DNA of 64,000 nt from Gammaproteobacteria bacterium. Its GTDB lineage: Bacteria > Pseudomonadota > Gammaproteobacteria > Chromatiales > Chromatiaceae. The translations under genes and the position numbers were made by a program. Every line of letters starts with the position of its first letter. Positions within the stretch are counted from its first letter, which is position 1. The notes below the pieces were generated by a model. The model was not told where the DNA came from and did not search any database. It worked only from the letters and a program-made list of their open reading frames with translations. This document shows positions 44,207-54,837 of the stretch, in pieces. The DNA lies in assembly GCA_011390365.1 (NCBI GenBank), contig JAABSM010000001.1, positions 1 through 64,000 on the forward strand, given 5' to 3'.

Positions 44207-44626
44207 GGCGGATAATCCAGAAAAGAGCGGTTCACCACGAAAAACACGAAAAGCACGAAAAACACGGCGAGGGTCGGGATCGCTGCAGGTCTGGCCGGAG
44301 AGTGAAGTATACGCCTTGGCGTGTAGGGACCAAACGCGCCTGAGCGAGGAGTACGGACTCTAGTACAGCTGAGATTAAGTATCCACTGTATCAAGTTCGC
44401 AAAATCTCTCACGGAGGCACGGAGCACACGGAGAAATGTTCCTCAGTGATCTCTGTGTCTCCGTGAGAGATATTATGAAAACTTTGGCGAGGAAGAAGAG
44501 ATAATCTTGTGAATCCTGCGCAAATCCTGTGAATCCTGTCTATCTTTTGTTGCTGGATGCTGGAGCAGGCGCGGAGCCCCCCGCGGCGCCCGGAGCTACG
44601 CTACGGGGTTATCGGCTGCGCTGGGT
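44207..44626. other. Non-coding region with repeats between pseudogene and thioesterase gene
   Basis: No credible gene. It begins with tandem CACGAAAAA units (about 44234-44266), then about 130 bases with no recognised signal, then the palindrome at 44404-44471. The rest, to the thioesterase stop, holds direct repeats of AATCCTGTG. Confidence 0.6.
44404..44471. repeat. CACGGAG-type palindromic element, best-preserved copy
   Basis: The left arm ATCTCTCACGGAGGCACGGA and the right arm TCTGTGTCTCCGTGAGAGAT are near-perfect complements. The right flank (ATTATGAAAACTTTGGCG) is the complement of the flank seen before the copies at 55694 and 61179, so the true unit is longer than the arms. Confidence 0.82.
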
Positions 44627-45040
44627 TTATCCGAGCCGCGGGCAAATGTCTTGCAGCCGTTCTGCCAGGCCGGACGGAAGCGCAACCGCCCCGTTTTCCG
44701 TTGCCGCGACGTGCTTCGTCGTGCAACTGGCGACCCTCTCTCCATCCCGCAGAAAATCGCTGGTCAGGGTGAAGTGTCTTTCCGCCAGGTCGCTGACACG
44801 CGCATGCACTTCAATACGGTCGCCGTGGCGAATGGGGCGGAGGAAATCCGCCTCGGCGTGTACCAGCGGCAGGCGCGGCTCGTCGTTGCGGATCAATTCG
44901 TCCAGGGGGTAGCCGACCTCCGCCATGAGACCTTCATAGGCGTCGTGGGCATGGCGGAAGAGGTGGGCGAAGAACATCACCCCCGCGGCGTCGGTATCGT
45001 GGAGTTGTACGGTGAAGGTGTGGGGCGCGGGGCTGTTCAT
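44627..45040 (-). CDS. Acyl-CoA thioesterase, hotdog fold (4HBT family)
   Basis: A 137-residue thioesterase of the YbgC/4HBT type. The active-site segment HDTDAAGVMFFAHLFRHAHDAYE has the Asp and the long central helix of the fold, and RHGDRIEVHARVSDL is the following strand. The TDAAGV form resembles DHNA-CoA hydrolases as well as general short acyl-CoA thioesterases, so the substrate is uncertain. The ATG at 45040 is preferred to an in-frame GTG at 45061, because the latter falls inside an inverted repeat (45053-45133). Confidence 0.8.
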   Translation of the reverse strand: MNSPAPHTFTVQLHDTDAAGVMFFAHLFRHAHDAYEGLMAEVGYPLDELIRNDEPRLPLVHAEADFLRPIRHGDRIEVHARVSDLAERHFTLTSDFLRDGERVASCTTKHVAATENGAVALPSGLAERLQDICPRLG

Positions 45041-45052
45041 TTCACGATTTAC

Positions 45053-45133
45053 CGAAACCACGAACTACGCGAATAGCAAAGATTGACGAGCGGCGCTCAT
45101 CGCTTTCGCGTCTTTCGTGTGTTTCGTGGTTTC
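45053..45133. repeat. Inverted repeat with CGAAACCACGAA ends
   Basis: CGAAACCACGAA at 45053-45064 and TTCGTGGTTTC at 45123-45133 are complementary and enclose further complementary GCGAA/TTCGC blocks. It lies between the thioesterase and lon genes. Confidence 0.65.
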
Positions 45134-45184
45134 CCGGTAGTCCAGGGCGGATCCCGGGACGGCGTCTATTCAGGGGTCGCACGC

Positions 45185-47638
45185 TTATGGCTCCGGCTGA
45201 TTTTTCCCTGCCTTCTTGTCGAGCTTGAAGAGCAATTCGGCCACTTGGTCGTAGTTCTCCGCGAAGTGGACGGTGAAGCCCTTGCGGATATGCTCGGGGA
45301 CCTCCTCGTACTCCCCTTCGTTGGCGGCGGGCAGGATCAATTCGCGGATGCCGGCGCGACGGGCGGCGATGACCTTTTCGCGAATGCCGCCGACGGGGAA
45401 GACCTGGCCGGTGAGGGTCAGTTCGCCGGTCATGGCGATCTTGCGCGCGGGCTTTTCGTCGCGGGCCAGGGAGAGCAGCGCGGAGGCCATGGTGATGCCG
45501 GCGCTGGGACCGTCCTTGGGGGTGGCGCCAGCGGGAACGTGCAGGTGGATGAAGGCCTTTTCGAACCACTCCGGGTCGGCGCCATAGCGCTGGGCGCGAC
45601 TCATGACGTAGCCGTAGGCGATCTCCGCCGATTCGCGCATGGTCTCGCCGAGCTTGCCGGTAAGCTTGAAGCCGCGACTGTGGCTGTGGGTGCGTACCGC
45701 CTCGATGTTGAGGGTGGCCCCGCCCATCGCGGTCCAGGCCAGCCCGGTGATCACCCCCGGCCCCTTGATCGCCTGTTCGTCGCGGAAGATGGGGGGGCCG
45801 AGCAGGGGCTTGAGCTGCTCCTTGGTGATCTCGATCGGCGGCTCTTCCCCTTCCAGGATCTTGACCACCGACTTGCGCACGATCTTGCCCAGTTGCTTCT
45901 CCAGTCGCCGCACGCCGGCGTCTCTGGCATAGCCGTCGATGACGGCGCGCAGGGTGGGACCGTCGAGCTTGACCTGATTCTTCTCCAGACCGGCCCGTTC
46001 GATCTGGCGAGGCAGCAGGTATTTGCGGGCGATCTGCTGCTTGTCGCGGGCGATGTAGCCAGAGAGCTGGATCACCTCCATGCGGTCGAGCAGCGGCCCG
46101 GGGATGGTGTCGAGCTGGTTGGCGGTGCAGAGAAACAATACCTTGGAGAGGTCGAAACGCAGATCCAGGTAGTGGTCGAGAAAGTCGCTGTTCTGTTCCG
46201 GGTCCAGCACCTCCAGCAGGGATGAGGCCGGATCGCCGTGATAGGAGGCGCCGATCTTGTCGATCTCGTCGAGCATGATCACCGGGTTGGCGCTGCCCGC
46301 CTCCTTCATCGCCTGGATGAACTTGCCGGGCATCGCGCCGATGTAGGTGCGGCGATGGCCCTTGATCTCCGCCTCGTCGCGGATGCCGCCGACGGAGAAG
46401 CGGTAGAAGGTGCGATCGAGGGCGTCGGCGATCGATTTGCCGATGGAGGTCTTGCCGACGCCGGGCGGGCCGACAAACAGCACAATCGAGCCACTGACCT
46501 CCTTCTTCATGATGCCGACGGCGAGGAACTCCAGGATGCGGGACTTGACGTCGTCCAACCCGTAGTGGTCGCGGTTGAGGGCGCGGCGGGCGTAGCCGAG
46601 GTCGAGGCGGTCCTTGGTGTGCTTGCCCCAGGGCAGGGTGGTGATCCAGTCCAGGTAGTTGCGGGTGAGGGCGTATTCCGGTGATCCCGTCTCCAGGATC
46701 GCCATCTTGTCCATCTCCTCATCGACCCGCTTTTGCGCCTCCTTGCTCAGTACCAGCTTCTCGATGCGCTCCTTGAAGCGGTCCAGCTCGGCGGTACGAT
46801 CGTCCTTGGAGAGGCCAAGCTCCTTCTGGATCTCCTTGAGCTGCTCCTTGAGGAAGAACTCCCGTTGCTGCTTATCCATCCGCGCCTCCACCGATTTGCG
46901 GATGTCGTGCTGGGCGCGGGCCATCTCCAGTTCGTTGTTGAGCAGGGTGAGTACCCGCTCCATGCGCGGCAGCAGTTCGACGGTCTCAAGCACCCCTTGC
47001 AACTGTTCGTTGTTGGAGGTGGTGAGGCTGGCGGCGAAGTCCGACAGGTGGGAAGGATCATCCGGGCCGAAGCGGTCGAGGAACATGCGCAGCTCTTCCT
47101 GGTAGAGCGGATTGAGGGGCAGCAGCTCCTTGATGGTGTTGATGATCGCCATGGCATAGGCCTTCACCTCCTTCTCCGGATAGTCGGTAGGCTCCGGCAG
47201 GTATTCGACCTGGGCGGTGAAGGGGGCCTCATGGCTGAGGATGCGCTTGATGCGAAAGCGCTGCACGCACTCGATGAGAACCTGGAGCTTGCCCTCGTTC
47301 TCCTGTACGCGGTGGACGCGGCCGGCGGTTCCCACCTTGGCGAAAGCCTCGGTGGTCGCGCTCTCCGCGTCCGGGCCGTCCACCAGGATGATCCCCAGCG
47401 CGTGGTGATCCGTTCGGCCTACCGCTTGCAGGGTCGAACGCCAATGGTTGGCGTGCATCAGCAAGGGTACCGCCTGACCGGGAAAGAAGGGCCGCACGGC
47501 CACCGGCAGCAGATGCACGACACCGGGCAGCGCCTTCTCCGCCGGCAGCAGCGAGTGCTCGGTGGTCTCCGTGGAGTCGGTTTCGGGGTTTGCGTCAGTC
47601 TCGTCCTGAATCGGGTCTTGTTGTTGCTCTTTACTCAT
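45185..47638 (-). CDS. lon: ATP-dependent Lon protease
   Basis: A cytoplasmic AAA+ serine protease of 817 residues. The N-terminal substrate domain (LLPVAVRPFFPGQAVPLL) comes after an acidic, Gln/Glu/Thr-rich leader of about 30 residues. Then come a coiled coil (EFFLKEQLKEIQKELGLSKDD), Walker A GPPGVGKTSIGKS and the Walker B region NPVIMLDEIDKIG. The protease domain carries the Ser-Lys dyad Ser712 (DGPSAGITMASA) and Lys755 (GGIREKVIAA). All are intact. The ATG at 47638 is used; an upstream extension of 28 residues has no family support. No clear heat-shock promoter was identified. Confidence 0.97.
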   Translation of the reverse strand: MSKEQQQDPIQDETDANPETDSTETTEHSLLPAEKALPGVVHLLPVAVRPFFPGQAVPLLMHANHWRSTLQAVGRTDHHALGIILVDGPDAESATTEAFAKVGTAGRVHRVQENEGKLQVLIECVQRFRIKRILSHEAPFTAQVEYLPEPTDYPEKEVKAYAMAIINTIKELLPLNPLYQEELRMFLDRFGPDDPSHLSDFAASLTTSNNEQLQGVLETVELLPRMERVLTLLNNELEMARAQHDIRKSVEARMDKQQREFFLKEQLKEIQKELGLSKDDRTAELDRFKERIEKLVLSKEAQKRVDEEMDKMAILETGSPEYALTRNYLDWITTLPWGKHTKDRLDLGYARRALNRDHYGLDDVKSRILEFLAVGIMKKEVSGSIVLFVGPPGVGKTSIGKSIADALDRTFYRFSVGGIRDEAEIKGHRRTYIGAMPGKFIQAMKEAGSANPVIMLDEIDKIGASYHGDPASSLLEVLDPEQNSDFLDHYLDLRFDLSKVLFLCTANQLDTIPGPLLDRMEVIQLSGYIARDKQQIARKYLLPRQIERAGLEKNQVKLDGPTLRAVIDGYARDAGVRRLEKQLGKIVRKSVVKILEGEEPPIEITKEQLKPLLGPPIFRDEQAIKGPGVITGLAWTAMGGATLNIEAVRTHSHSRGFKLTGKLGETMRESAEIAYGYVMSRAQRYGADPEWFEKAFIHLHVPAGATPKDGPSAGITMASALLSLARDEKPARKIAMTGELTLTGQVFPVGGIREKVIAARRAGIRELILPAANEGEYEEVPEHIRKGFTVHFAENYDQVAELLFKLDKKAGKNQPEP

Positions 47639-47895
47639 GGTCGCTCGGCAATGGTTTTCGGAGAGAACCATTGTGGGGGCAAAGTGGCCGAAATGGAACC
47701 GGCAATGTTTCGGAATTGCCAAGGATGCTTGACAATGTATTGTGGCGAAAGGGGGCTGGCGGAGACGAGGCGGGCCTTTCGGTCGTCATCTTTCGGGGGG
47801 GAGGGGAGGGGATAAAACCGACAATCGACTTGCCGCCGCCATGGCAGCGGCCAAAAGCTGGCGACAAGCAATTGTGGTGCGGTAAAAGCCGATTA

Positions 47896-48366
47896 TCAGC
47901 CGTCGATACGGCACTCTTCCAGGAAACGATCAATGCCGATCTCTTCCACATAGGCCTTGATGACCTTGGGGCGCGGGCCTTTTTCGTTCACGGTGTGCAC
48001 GGCATCGAGAGTGGGCGGGATATTCTTGTATTGCCCGGCAGGGATCTTGACCGGCATCTGCTTTTTCGCCTTGCCGCGCTTGCCTTTCTTCTTGGTGGTC
48101 GCCTTCTTGACCGGGGGGGGCTTGGCCTCGGTCCTCTCTTCCTTGGCCCTCTCTTTTTCGATTCGGGCGACGACGCGCTTTACGTCACGGTAGGCAAAAC
48201 GCAGGAAGGAGTCGATGGAGATATCGTCCGCGTGCAGTGCGTTCTTGAGGTCCTCGTAGACCTTTTCCAGTACTTCGCGCTCCCGCTCTTCCTTCTCCTT
48301 CTTGGCTTGTAGTTCTTCGATCTGGGATTGGAGCTGTTCGATCTGTTTCGCGTATGCTGCTGCCAT
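47896..48366 (-). CDS. H-NS-like nucleoid-associated protein (atypical)
   Basis: A 156-residue basic protein. The N-terminal coiled coil (AKQIEQLQSQIEELQAKKEKEEREREVLEKVYEDLKNAL) is of the oligomerising type. A Lys/Ala/Pro-rich linker follows (TTKKKGKRGKAKKQ). The C-terminal segment YKNIPPTLDAVHTVNEKGPRPKVIKAYVEEIG resembles the H-NS DNA-binding hook, although GRGRKP is replaced by KGPRPK. I infer AT-rich DNA binding. Its own upstream region (48596-48660) is strikingly AT-rich, consistent with self-control. A histone-like protein of another family is the alternative. Confidence 0.6.
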   Translation of the reverse strand: MAAAYAKQIEQLQSQIEELQAKKEKEEREREVLEKVYEDLKNALHADDISIDSFLRFAYRDVKRVVARIEKERAKEERTEAKPPPVKKATTKKKGKRGKAKKQMPVKIPAGQYKNIPPTLDAVHTVNEKGPRPKVIKAYVEEIGIDRFLEECRIDG

Positions 48367-48808
48367 GTGTCGGTTCCTTGAGTGTCTGGTTTTTATGAAA
48401 TGGTTGGTTTTCGAAAAGCCCGAGAGCTGCCGCCGTTGACCGTCAATGCGTGATGATCGGAAAGGTCTCGCCGCACCCAGGAGAGGTTTTCGATCACATT
48501 GCGAATGTCATTGCACGATGCGGAGCAAGGATTCATCTGTCGCCGTTTCGTCGGGCTTGTCTTCGCGGATTTGTGGGCGATGAATCCATTTGCAAGGATT
48601 ATCTAACGAATAAATAGCGTTCGTCAAATAATCACGCGAATTTTCAAACGGGGGATTGTGAAGGGAGTGGCCGATAATCCGGTTTGAAGTCGAAGAACGC
48701 TGGTCTCGGAGGGGCTATTGGGCTTTCGTTGCCGGGCAAGAGCGCGGCCTGGCGGTGCGCCCATCTGGCGGGAATACGCTCAAACCCTTTTCGAGAAGCG
48801 TGATGGGA
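48367..48808. other. 442-base upstream region of the H-NS-like gene
   Basis: No gene is supported. About 48596-48660 is strongly AT-rich with TAACGAATAAATAG and CAAATAATCACGCG strings. It is the likely promoter region of the leftward H-NS-like gene and also the downstream flank of rsmA. No clear hairpin terminator was found. Confidence 0.5.
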
Positions 48809-49600
48809 TTAATCGCCTTGCCCCTGAAGAAAAAGATGATTGGCAAGGCGGACGAAATCAAGGGGAGAGAGTCGTTCTGGTCGTATCGTTAGGTCAATAT
48901 CCGCGGCGCGAATCTGCTCTTCGGTGGCGATTTTTTTGAGGCTGTTTCTCAGTGTCTTGCGTCTTTGTGAAAAGGCCGCGGCGACCAATTGTTCGAATCC
49001 TTCGCGGTGATGGATTGCGGGGGGGGCGGCCAGGGGGGTGAGGCGCACGAAGGCGGAGTCGACCTTGGGGGCGGGACGAAAGGCCCCGGGGCCGATATCA
49101 AACAGGTTCTGGACCTTGCATGCGACCTGCACCATGACCGAGAGGCGGCCGAAGGTCCTGGAGCCGGGCGGGGCGGCCATACGCGCTACCACCTCTTTTT
49201 GCAGCATGAAGTGCATGTCTCGAATGGCGCCGAGCTGATCGAGCAGGTGGAAGAGGATGGGTGTGGAGATATTGTAGGGGAGGTTGCCGACGACCCTCAA
49301 TGCCTGTGGCGAGGGGGCGAGGGATCGAAAATCGAAGGCCAGGGCGTCCGCCTGATGGAGGGTCAATGCGCCGTGATCCCCGGCGGCGGCTGTCAGCGGG
49401 CCGATCAGGTCACGATCCAGTTCCACCGCATGCAGGTGTCGCAGGGCCTCCAGAAGCCGCAGGGTGATTGCGCCTTGGCCCGGTCCGATCTCGACCATGC
49501 AGTCGTCGGGTTGGGGAGAAATGGCGCCCACGATGCGCGCGATAATGCCGGGGTCGTGGAGAAAATTCTGGCCGAAGCGTTTGCGTGCCCGGTGTTGCAT
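48809..49600 (-). CDS. rsmA: 16S rRNA dimethyladenosine transferase (KsgA)
   Basis: Dimethylates the two adjacent adenosines near the 3' end of 16S rRNA during small-subunit maturation. The 263-residue protein starts RKRFGQNFLHDPGIIARIV, the family signature. The SAM-binding motif VEIGPGQGAITLRLL and the catalytic NLPYNIS motif are intact. Its start overlaps the stop of the DUF3426 gene as TGATG. A much longer open frame in the same phase to 50290 is not the gene; its upstream part is a shadow of the DUF3426 frame. Confidence 0.95.
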   Translation of the reverse strand: MQHRARKRFGQNFLHDPGIIARIVGAISPQPDDCMVEIGPGQGAITLRLLEALRHLHAVELDRDLIGPLTAAAGDHGALTLHQADALAFDFRSLAPSPQALRVVGNLPYNISTPILFHLLDQLGAIRDMHFMLQKEVVARMAAPPGSRTFGRLSVMVQVACKVQNLFDIGPGAFRPAPKVDSAFVRLTPLAAPPAIHHREGFEQLVAAAFSQRRKTLRNSLKKIATEEQIRAADIDLTIRPERLSPLDFVRLANHLFLQGQGD

Positions 49601-50310
49601 CAGAAGAACGCGAACTCGAAGCCGGTAACGTGGGAGCCGGGGTCCTGAACATCCAGTTCCACCTCCACCATCTGGCCGGGCTGCATCACGTCGTTGGGAT
49701 CGATGGGGGTGCTGGCGTACTCTTCGGGGCCGAAGCGCCGCTGGGCTTCCAGTTCCCCGTCGCCGGTAAAGAGGCTGACCTGAAGGATGGGGAAGGGTTG
49801 GTGGAAGGGGGCCTGATTTTCGAAGGAGAGGCGAATACGCAATACGCCGGCGATCTCGGGGTGAGAGGCGACCAGGCGGTCGATGATCTTCAACTGCTCC
49901 AGGGAGCGGCGCGGCGGGATCACGCAGCCGGTATAGGCGCAATAGCTTTCCAGCGCCTCCCTTCCCTTCTCGTACTCTATGACGCGATCCCGGTTGTACC
50001 AGGCGAGCTGGGCGAGGGCGAGGGCGAAGAGGATGAGGATGCCGATGCTCCAGACCCCATTGGCCATCCAGCGGTAACCGCGACTGACGGTTTTCGGCTC
50101 TCCGGCCTGAGGCGCCATTTCCGCCAATGGCGGTTCGGCTTGCGGGGTTGCGCTCTCCTCCTCCGCGCCGCTCTCCTCGTCTTCCTGGAGTCTGTCGAGG
50201 GCATTGAAGATTTCGTTGCAATGGGCGCAACGGACCAGACCCTGGGCGGCCTTGAGCTGATCCGAGTGGATGCGAAAGCGGGTTTCGCAATGGGTGCAGG
50301 TGGTAAACAC
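49600..50310 (-). CDS. Zinc-ribbon and DUF3426 domain membrane protein
   Basis: A 236-residue inner-membrane protein. The N-terminal zinc ribbon of the MJ0042 type has TTCTHCETRFRI and VRCAHCNEIF, giving two CxxC pairs. An acidic/Pro-rich linker follows, then one membrane helix near residue 90 (WSIGILILFALALAQLAW). A periplasmic DUF3426 domain includes YCAYTGCVIPPRRSLEQLKIIDR. Function is unknown; the gene typically neighbours prmA in gammaproteobacteria, as here. Confidence 0.88.
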   Translation of the reverse strand: MFTTCTHCETRFRIHSDQLKAAQGLVRCAHCNEIFNALDRLQEDEESGAEEESATPQAEPPLAEMAPQAGEPKTVSRGYRWMANGVWSIGILILFALALAQLAWYNRDRVIEYEKGREALESYCAYTGCVIPPRRSLEQLKIIDRLVASHPEIAGVLRIRLSFENQAPFHQPFPILQVSLFTGDGELEAQRRFGPEEYASTPIDPNDVMQPGQMVEVELDVQDPGSHVTGFEFAFF

Positions 50311-50512
50311 GTATTCGGTCCGGGAGCTGGTTGTCGTTAGGTTTGTGGGTGGGCGAAGCTAGTCGGCTATTGTAATGAAAGTTGATCGCCTCGCATACCG
50401 GCCCGGCCGGATTGGGTCACAAGGTTCCCTGTTCGTGGCCATTGCCCGCTGGTCGGTGACTGGTTTTCCGGCGATGGCTCGGGTCCTTGTCTTGCGGATT
50501 TCGTCGGGAATG

Positions 50513-51412
50513 CTATCCCCTTTTCATCCCTTCCAGCAGCACCCAGCCATCGAGAGTGACTGGCGGTGACATGGCAAAGTCTTTGGCATAGGCGGCGGCG
50601 ACCTGATCGGCCTGATCCGCCAGTATACCCGAGAGGATGATCCTGCCGCCGGCATCGAGGCGTGCCGCGATTCGCCCTTCCAGGGAGATCAGTACCTCGG
50701 AGAGGATGTTGGCCATGACCAGGTCTACCTTCTCTTCTCCGGCCTCATCGCTATGCAGCACGGTGAGATTATCGCCGACGCCGTTGTCGCGGGCGTTAAT
50801 GAGGGTCGCCTCTACGGCCTGGGGGTCGTGGTCGATGGCGATAGCCCGGCTGGCTTCGAGTTTGAGGGCGGCGATGGCGAGAATACCGGAGCCGCAGCCG
50901 AGGTCCAGCACGTTCAGGCGGCGGGGCGGGTTGGCGTCCAGCCAGCGCAGGCAGAGGGCCGTGGTGGGGTGGGTGCCGGTGCCGAAGGCGAGGCCAGGGT
51001 CGAGGTCGATGATGACGGCGTCGTGCTGTTCGATGTCGCTGCCGCTGGGGCGGATCCACAGTCGCTCGCCGAAGCGCATGGGGTGGAAGTGCTCCATCCA
51101 GGCCCTTTCCCAGACCTGGTCCTGAAGCGGTTCGATACACAGTTCCCGCATCGCCTCGCCAGGCAGCCCGGCCTTTACCGCATCGGCAAGCGCCTGGGCG
51201 TCGGCGTCGCCAGCAAACAGCCCGGTGGTGCGGGTATAGGGCCAGAGTTCGATCCGTCCCGGATCCGGCTCCAGCACCGGGTGATCCTCGGCGTCCGCCT
51301 GGGTCACGGATACCGCCTCCAGCCCTTCGAGCAATAGCTCCGCCAGCGGCGCCTTGCTGCGTTCGGTGACGATATGCAGTTGTAACCAGTCCACTTGATG
51401 CTCCCAATTCAT
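50513..51412 (-). CDS. prmA: Ribosomal protein L11 methyltransferase
   Basis: Trimethylates ribosomal protein L11. The 299-residue protein has the SAM-binding motif VLDLGCGSGILAIAALKL, the substrate-side FGTGTHPTTALCLRWL and the post-motif IDHDPQAVEATLINARDNGV. The ATG at 51412 gives MNWEHQVDWLQL, close to the family start; an upstream extension to 51541 runs through sequence with no domain logic. It is 202 bases before the DUF3426 gene in the same direction. Confidence 0.95.
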   Translation of the reverse strand: MNWEHQVDWLQLHIVTERSKAPLAELLLEGLEAVSVTQADAEDHPVLEPDPGRIELWPYTRTTGLFAGDADAQALADAVKAGLPGEAMRELCIEPLQDQVWERAWMEHFHPMRFGERLWIRPSGSDIEQHDAVIIDLDPGLAFGTGTHPTTALCLRWLDANPPRRLNVLDLGCGSGILAIAALKLEASRAIAIDHDPQAVEATLINARDNGVGDNLTVLHSDEAGEEKVDLVMANILSEVLISLEGRIAARLDAGGRIILSGILADQADQVAAAYAKDFAMSPPVTLDGWVLLEGMKRG

Positions 51413-51521
51413 GCGATTCAGTCGCGAGGCGCGTATTGTAGCGGGTTCGGAGCGGTTCGGCATGTTTGCCGACAATCGCCGATTGTGACAAAGTATACAG
51501 GTTAGCCCAAACTGAAACCTG

Positions 51522-52717
<1,196 letters not shown>

Positions 52718-52843
52718 ATGGAAAAAAGGGATGCCACGGAGACACTGGGCGCACACAATGTCATTAACTTAAGCCGCCATGGCATTCTCCGGGAATGATG
52801 CGCCTCATTTCGTGGGTACGCCGAGTGTTTTTGGTTCTGCATG

Positions 52844-52889
52844 GGATGTGCCGTCGACCGAGCGACAAGGCTTTTTATTCGGCACATCC
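52844..52889. repeat. Inverted repeat between convergent hemB and aminotransferase genes
   Basis: GGATGTGCCG (52844-52853) and its exact complement (52880-52889) enclose 26 bases including CTTTTTATT. It lies between convergent stop codons and may act as a bidirectional terminator. Confidence 0.5.
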
Positions 52890-52897
52890 TGTGGCAA

Positions 52898-54049
52898 TCA
52901 TCCTTGACGGGACTGTCTTTCCAGCCACGCCTTGACTTCCGCCACGGCTCGCTCCAACGCCTCCCCAGGCGTATAGAAGTGGGGCGAGAAGCGTACCCCG
53001 CCGCCGCGCGGGGCGCAGATGACCCGTTGTTGCATCAGGTGGCGGTGCAGCGCCTCGGCGTCGCCGCGGCGCGGGCGGAAGGTGACTATGCCCGATTGGC
53101 GTTCGGGACGGTCGCTGGTGAGGATCTCCAGTTCGGGCAGTGCCTCAAGGTGCTCCCTTAGCCAGCGCTGGTTGGCGATCGCACGCCGCTCGACCTCGGC
53201 CATGCCCGTCTCCAGCAGCAGCCCCAGGCTGGCGTTAAGGGCGCTGGCGGCGAGCAGGTTGGGGCTGCCGCATTCGAAACGTCTGCCATCCTGGGCGGCC
53301 TGCCACGCCTTGGTCGTGTAGTCGCCGGGGTTGGCGACCATGTGCCAGCCGTACTGATGCAGCTTGAGTTGTTCCCGCGGCGGTTGTCGGCAGTAGAAGA
53401 GGGCCAGCCCCTCGGGGCCGAGCATCCATTTGTGGCCGTCGGCGGCGACGAAATCGGCCTGCCAGGCCTGCACGTCGGTTTTCAGCGCGCCGATGCTCTG
53501 AATCGCGTCGACGCAAAAGCGGATCTCCCGCTCCCGGCAAAAGCGGCCGATACGCGGGATATCGGCGGCGAAGCCATCGGCGTACTGCACCGAGCTGACG
53601 CTGATCAGGCGGGTGCGTGCGTCGCAGGCGGCGAGCAGATCCCCTTCCGGATCCGCCAGGGGATTGAGGGGGATCTGGCGCAGCTCCACGCCGAATTCGA
53701 TCAGGGATTCCCAGACGATGCGATTGGAGGGGAATTCGCAGTCGAAGATGACCAGGTTATCCCCCGCTTGCCACGGCAGGCCGTAGGCGACCAGCGAGAG
53801 CCCTTCCGAGGTGCTCTTGAGCAGGGAGATATCGTCCACCGAAGGCGCGTTGATCAATTCCGCGGCGCGTCGGCGCAGGGAGTTCTCCGTCTTCAGCCAG
53901 TCGGGATAGTCGGTCGCACCGCGCGCGGCGTTGTCGGCGGCGAAGGCGCTCACCGCCTCGGCGGCGCACTTGGGCCAGGGGGCCACCGCGGCGTGGTTGA
54001 GGTAGGAGAGATCGGGGCTGAGTTGAAATTCTTCGTTCAGGGCTCGCAT
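52898..54049 (-). CDS. Class V PLP-dependent aminotransferase
   Basis: A 383-residue cytoplasmic PLP enzyme of the class V/cysteine desulfurase superfamily. The PLP lysine is Lys207 in ADGHKWMLGPEG. The preceding Asp is in IRFCVDAIQSIGAL, and SSVQYADGFAADI is the usual strand. It lacks the long catalytic-cysteine loop of IscS, so a desulfurase role is less likely than an aminotransferase, isomerase or epimerase-like role. The ATG at 54049 fits the family start (LSPDLSYLNHAAVAPWP). No partner genes suggest a pathway. Confidence 0.85.
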   Translation of the reverse strand: MRALNEEFQLSPDLSYLNHAAVAPWPKCAAEAVSAFAADNAARGATDYPDWLKTENSLRRRAAELINAPSVDDISLLKSTSEGLSLVAYGLPWQAGDNLVIFDCEFPSNRIVWESLIEFGVELRQIPLNPLADPEGDLLAACDARTRLISVSSVQYADGFAADIPRIGRFCREREIRFCVDAIQSIGALKTDVQAWQADFVAADGHKWMLGPEGLALFYCRQPPREQLKLHQYGWHMVANPGDYTTKAWQAAQDGRRFECGSPNLLAASALNASLGLLLETGMAEVERRAIANQRWLREHLEALPELEILTSDRPERQSGIVTFRPRRGDAEALHRHLMQQRVICAPRGGGVRFSPHFYTPGEALERAVAEVKAWLERQSRQG

Positions 54050-54300
54050 GGTGTTTTCCAAAGGTTCAAGGGGTGAGGGATCTTCGCCTTTCCCGCCACC
54101 GGATGCAAGGGCGTGACGCATGGCGACGGATAGCAGCCGGGATATGGGGCGGCCCCAGGAGTGCCAGTCGTTGAAGGTCTGACAGTCCCGCTAAGGTGGG
54201 GGGCGTGATTTCTTGGGGGGATCTTCGTGATGCTGTCCCTTGCGGCAATCTGTGGCTACAATGGTGATGATTTCTTGGTGTATGTGGGGCAGCAAAAGTG

Positions 54301-54798
54301 ATGGAAAAGGTACAACTGGCCGCCAGAGTGATCGCGGCGATCGTCGGCATGGCGTTGATCGTGATTGGCGTGCGTTACGCCATGCTGCTGTTCGGGCAGA
54401 TCTACGAGGGGGTGATCAACCCCGCCAGCGTCTCCGATACCCTGGATGGGTGGGCGCGCTATATCGTGCGGGATCTGGATGGCATGGAGCACAACGCGGC
54501 GCTGGGCAAGGTGGAGCATTTGCGCATTATCGCGCTCTTTATCGTCGCCATTGGCGGCTTGATGCTGACCTGGCTGACCATCCATCTGGTGGTGGCGGGG
54601 GCCAGGGTGGTGCAGATCGCCACCACCTGGCAGGCGATCAAGGGGGCGGGGCGGGACGAGGACGCGGATGAATCACCGCGCAGGTCGCCCCCCAAGGTTC
54701 GTCAGGAGCCCGCCTATGCTCCGATTCCTCCGCGTCAGGGACAACCGGCAAAGCCGGCCCAGAGGCCTAATCCAACGTCCCGGCCGACGCAAGCCTGA
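54301..54798 (+). CDS. Small two-helix membrane protein of unknown function
   Basis: A 165-residue protein with two hydrophobic segments: near residues 8-32 (RVIAAIVGMALIVIGVRYAMLLF) and 75-100 (LRIIALFIVAIGGLMLTWLTIHLVV). A Pro/Arg/Gln-rich tail of about 50 residues follows. Family not recognised. The ATG at 54301 directly follows an in-frame GTG; either could be used. It ends 39 bases before rnpB and is in the same direction. Confidence 0.65.
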   Translation: MEKVQLAARVIAAIVGMALIVIGVRYAMLLFGQIYEGVINPASVSDTLDGWARYIVRDLDGMEHNAALGKVEHLRIIALFIVAIGGLMLTWLTIHLVVAGARVVQIATTWQAIKGAGRDEDADESPRRSPPKVRQEPAYAPIPPRQGQPAKPAQRPNPTSRPTQA

Positions 54799-54837
54799 AG
54801 GGATAGGGGTTGCGCGTCACGCTAAAAAAGCCTAACT

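Noticed and set aside
44134-44427. 97-residue minus-strand frame over the pseudogene end
   Set aside because: It crosses tandem CACGAAAAA units and opposite-strand coding remnants; no ribosome site or family pattern.
48809-50290. A 493-residue fusion ending in KsgA
   Set aside because: The part before 49600 is a shadow of the DUF3426 frame; KsgA begins at the family-typical MQHRARKRFGQNFLH.
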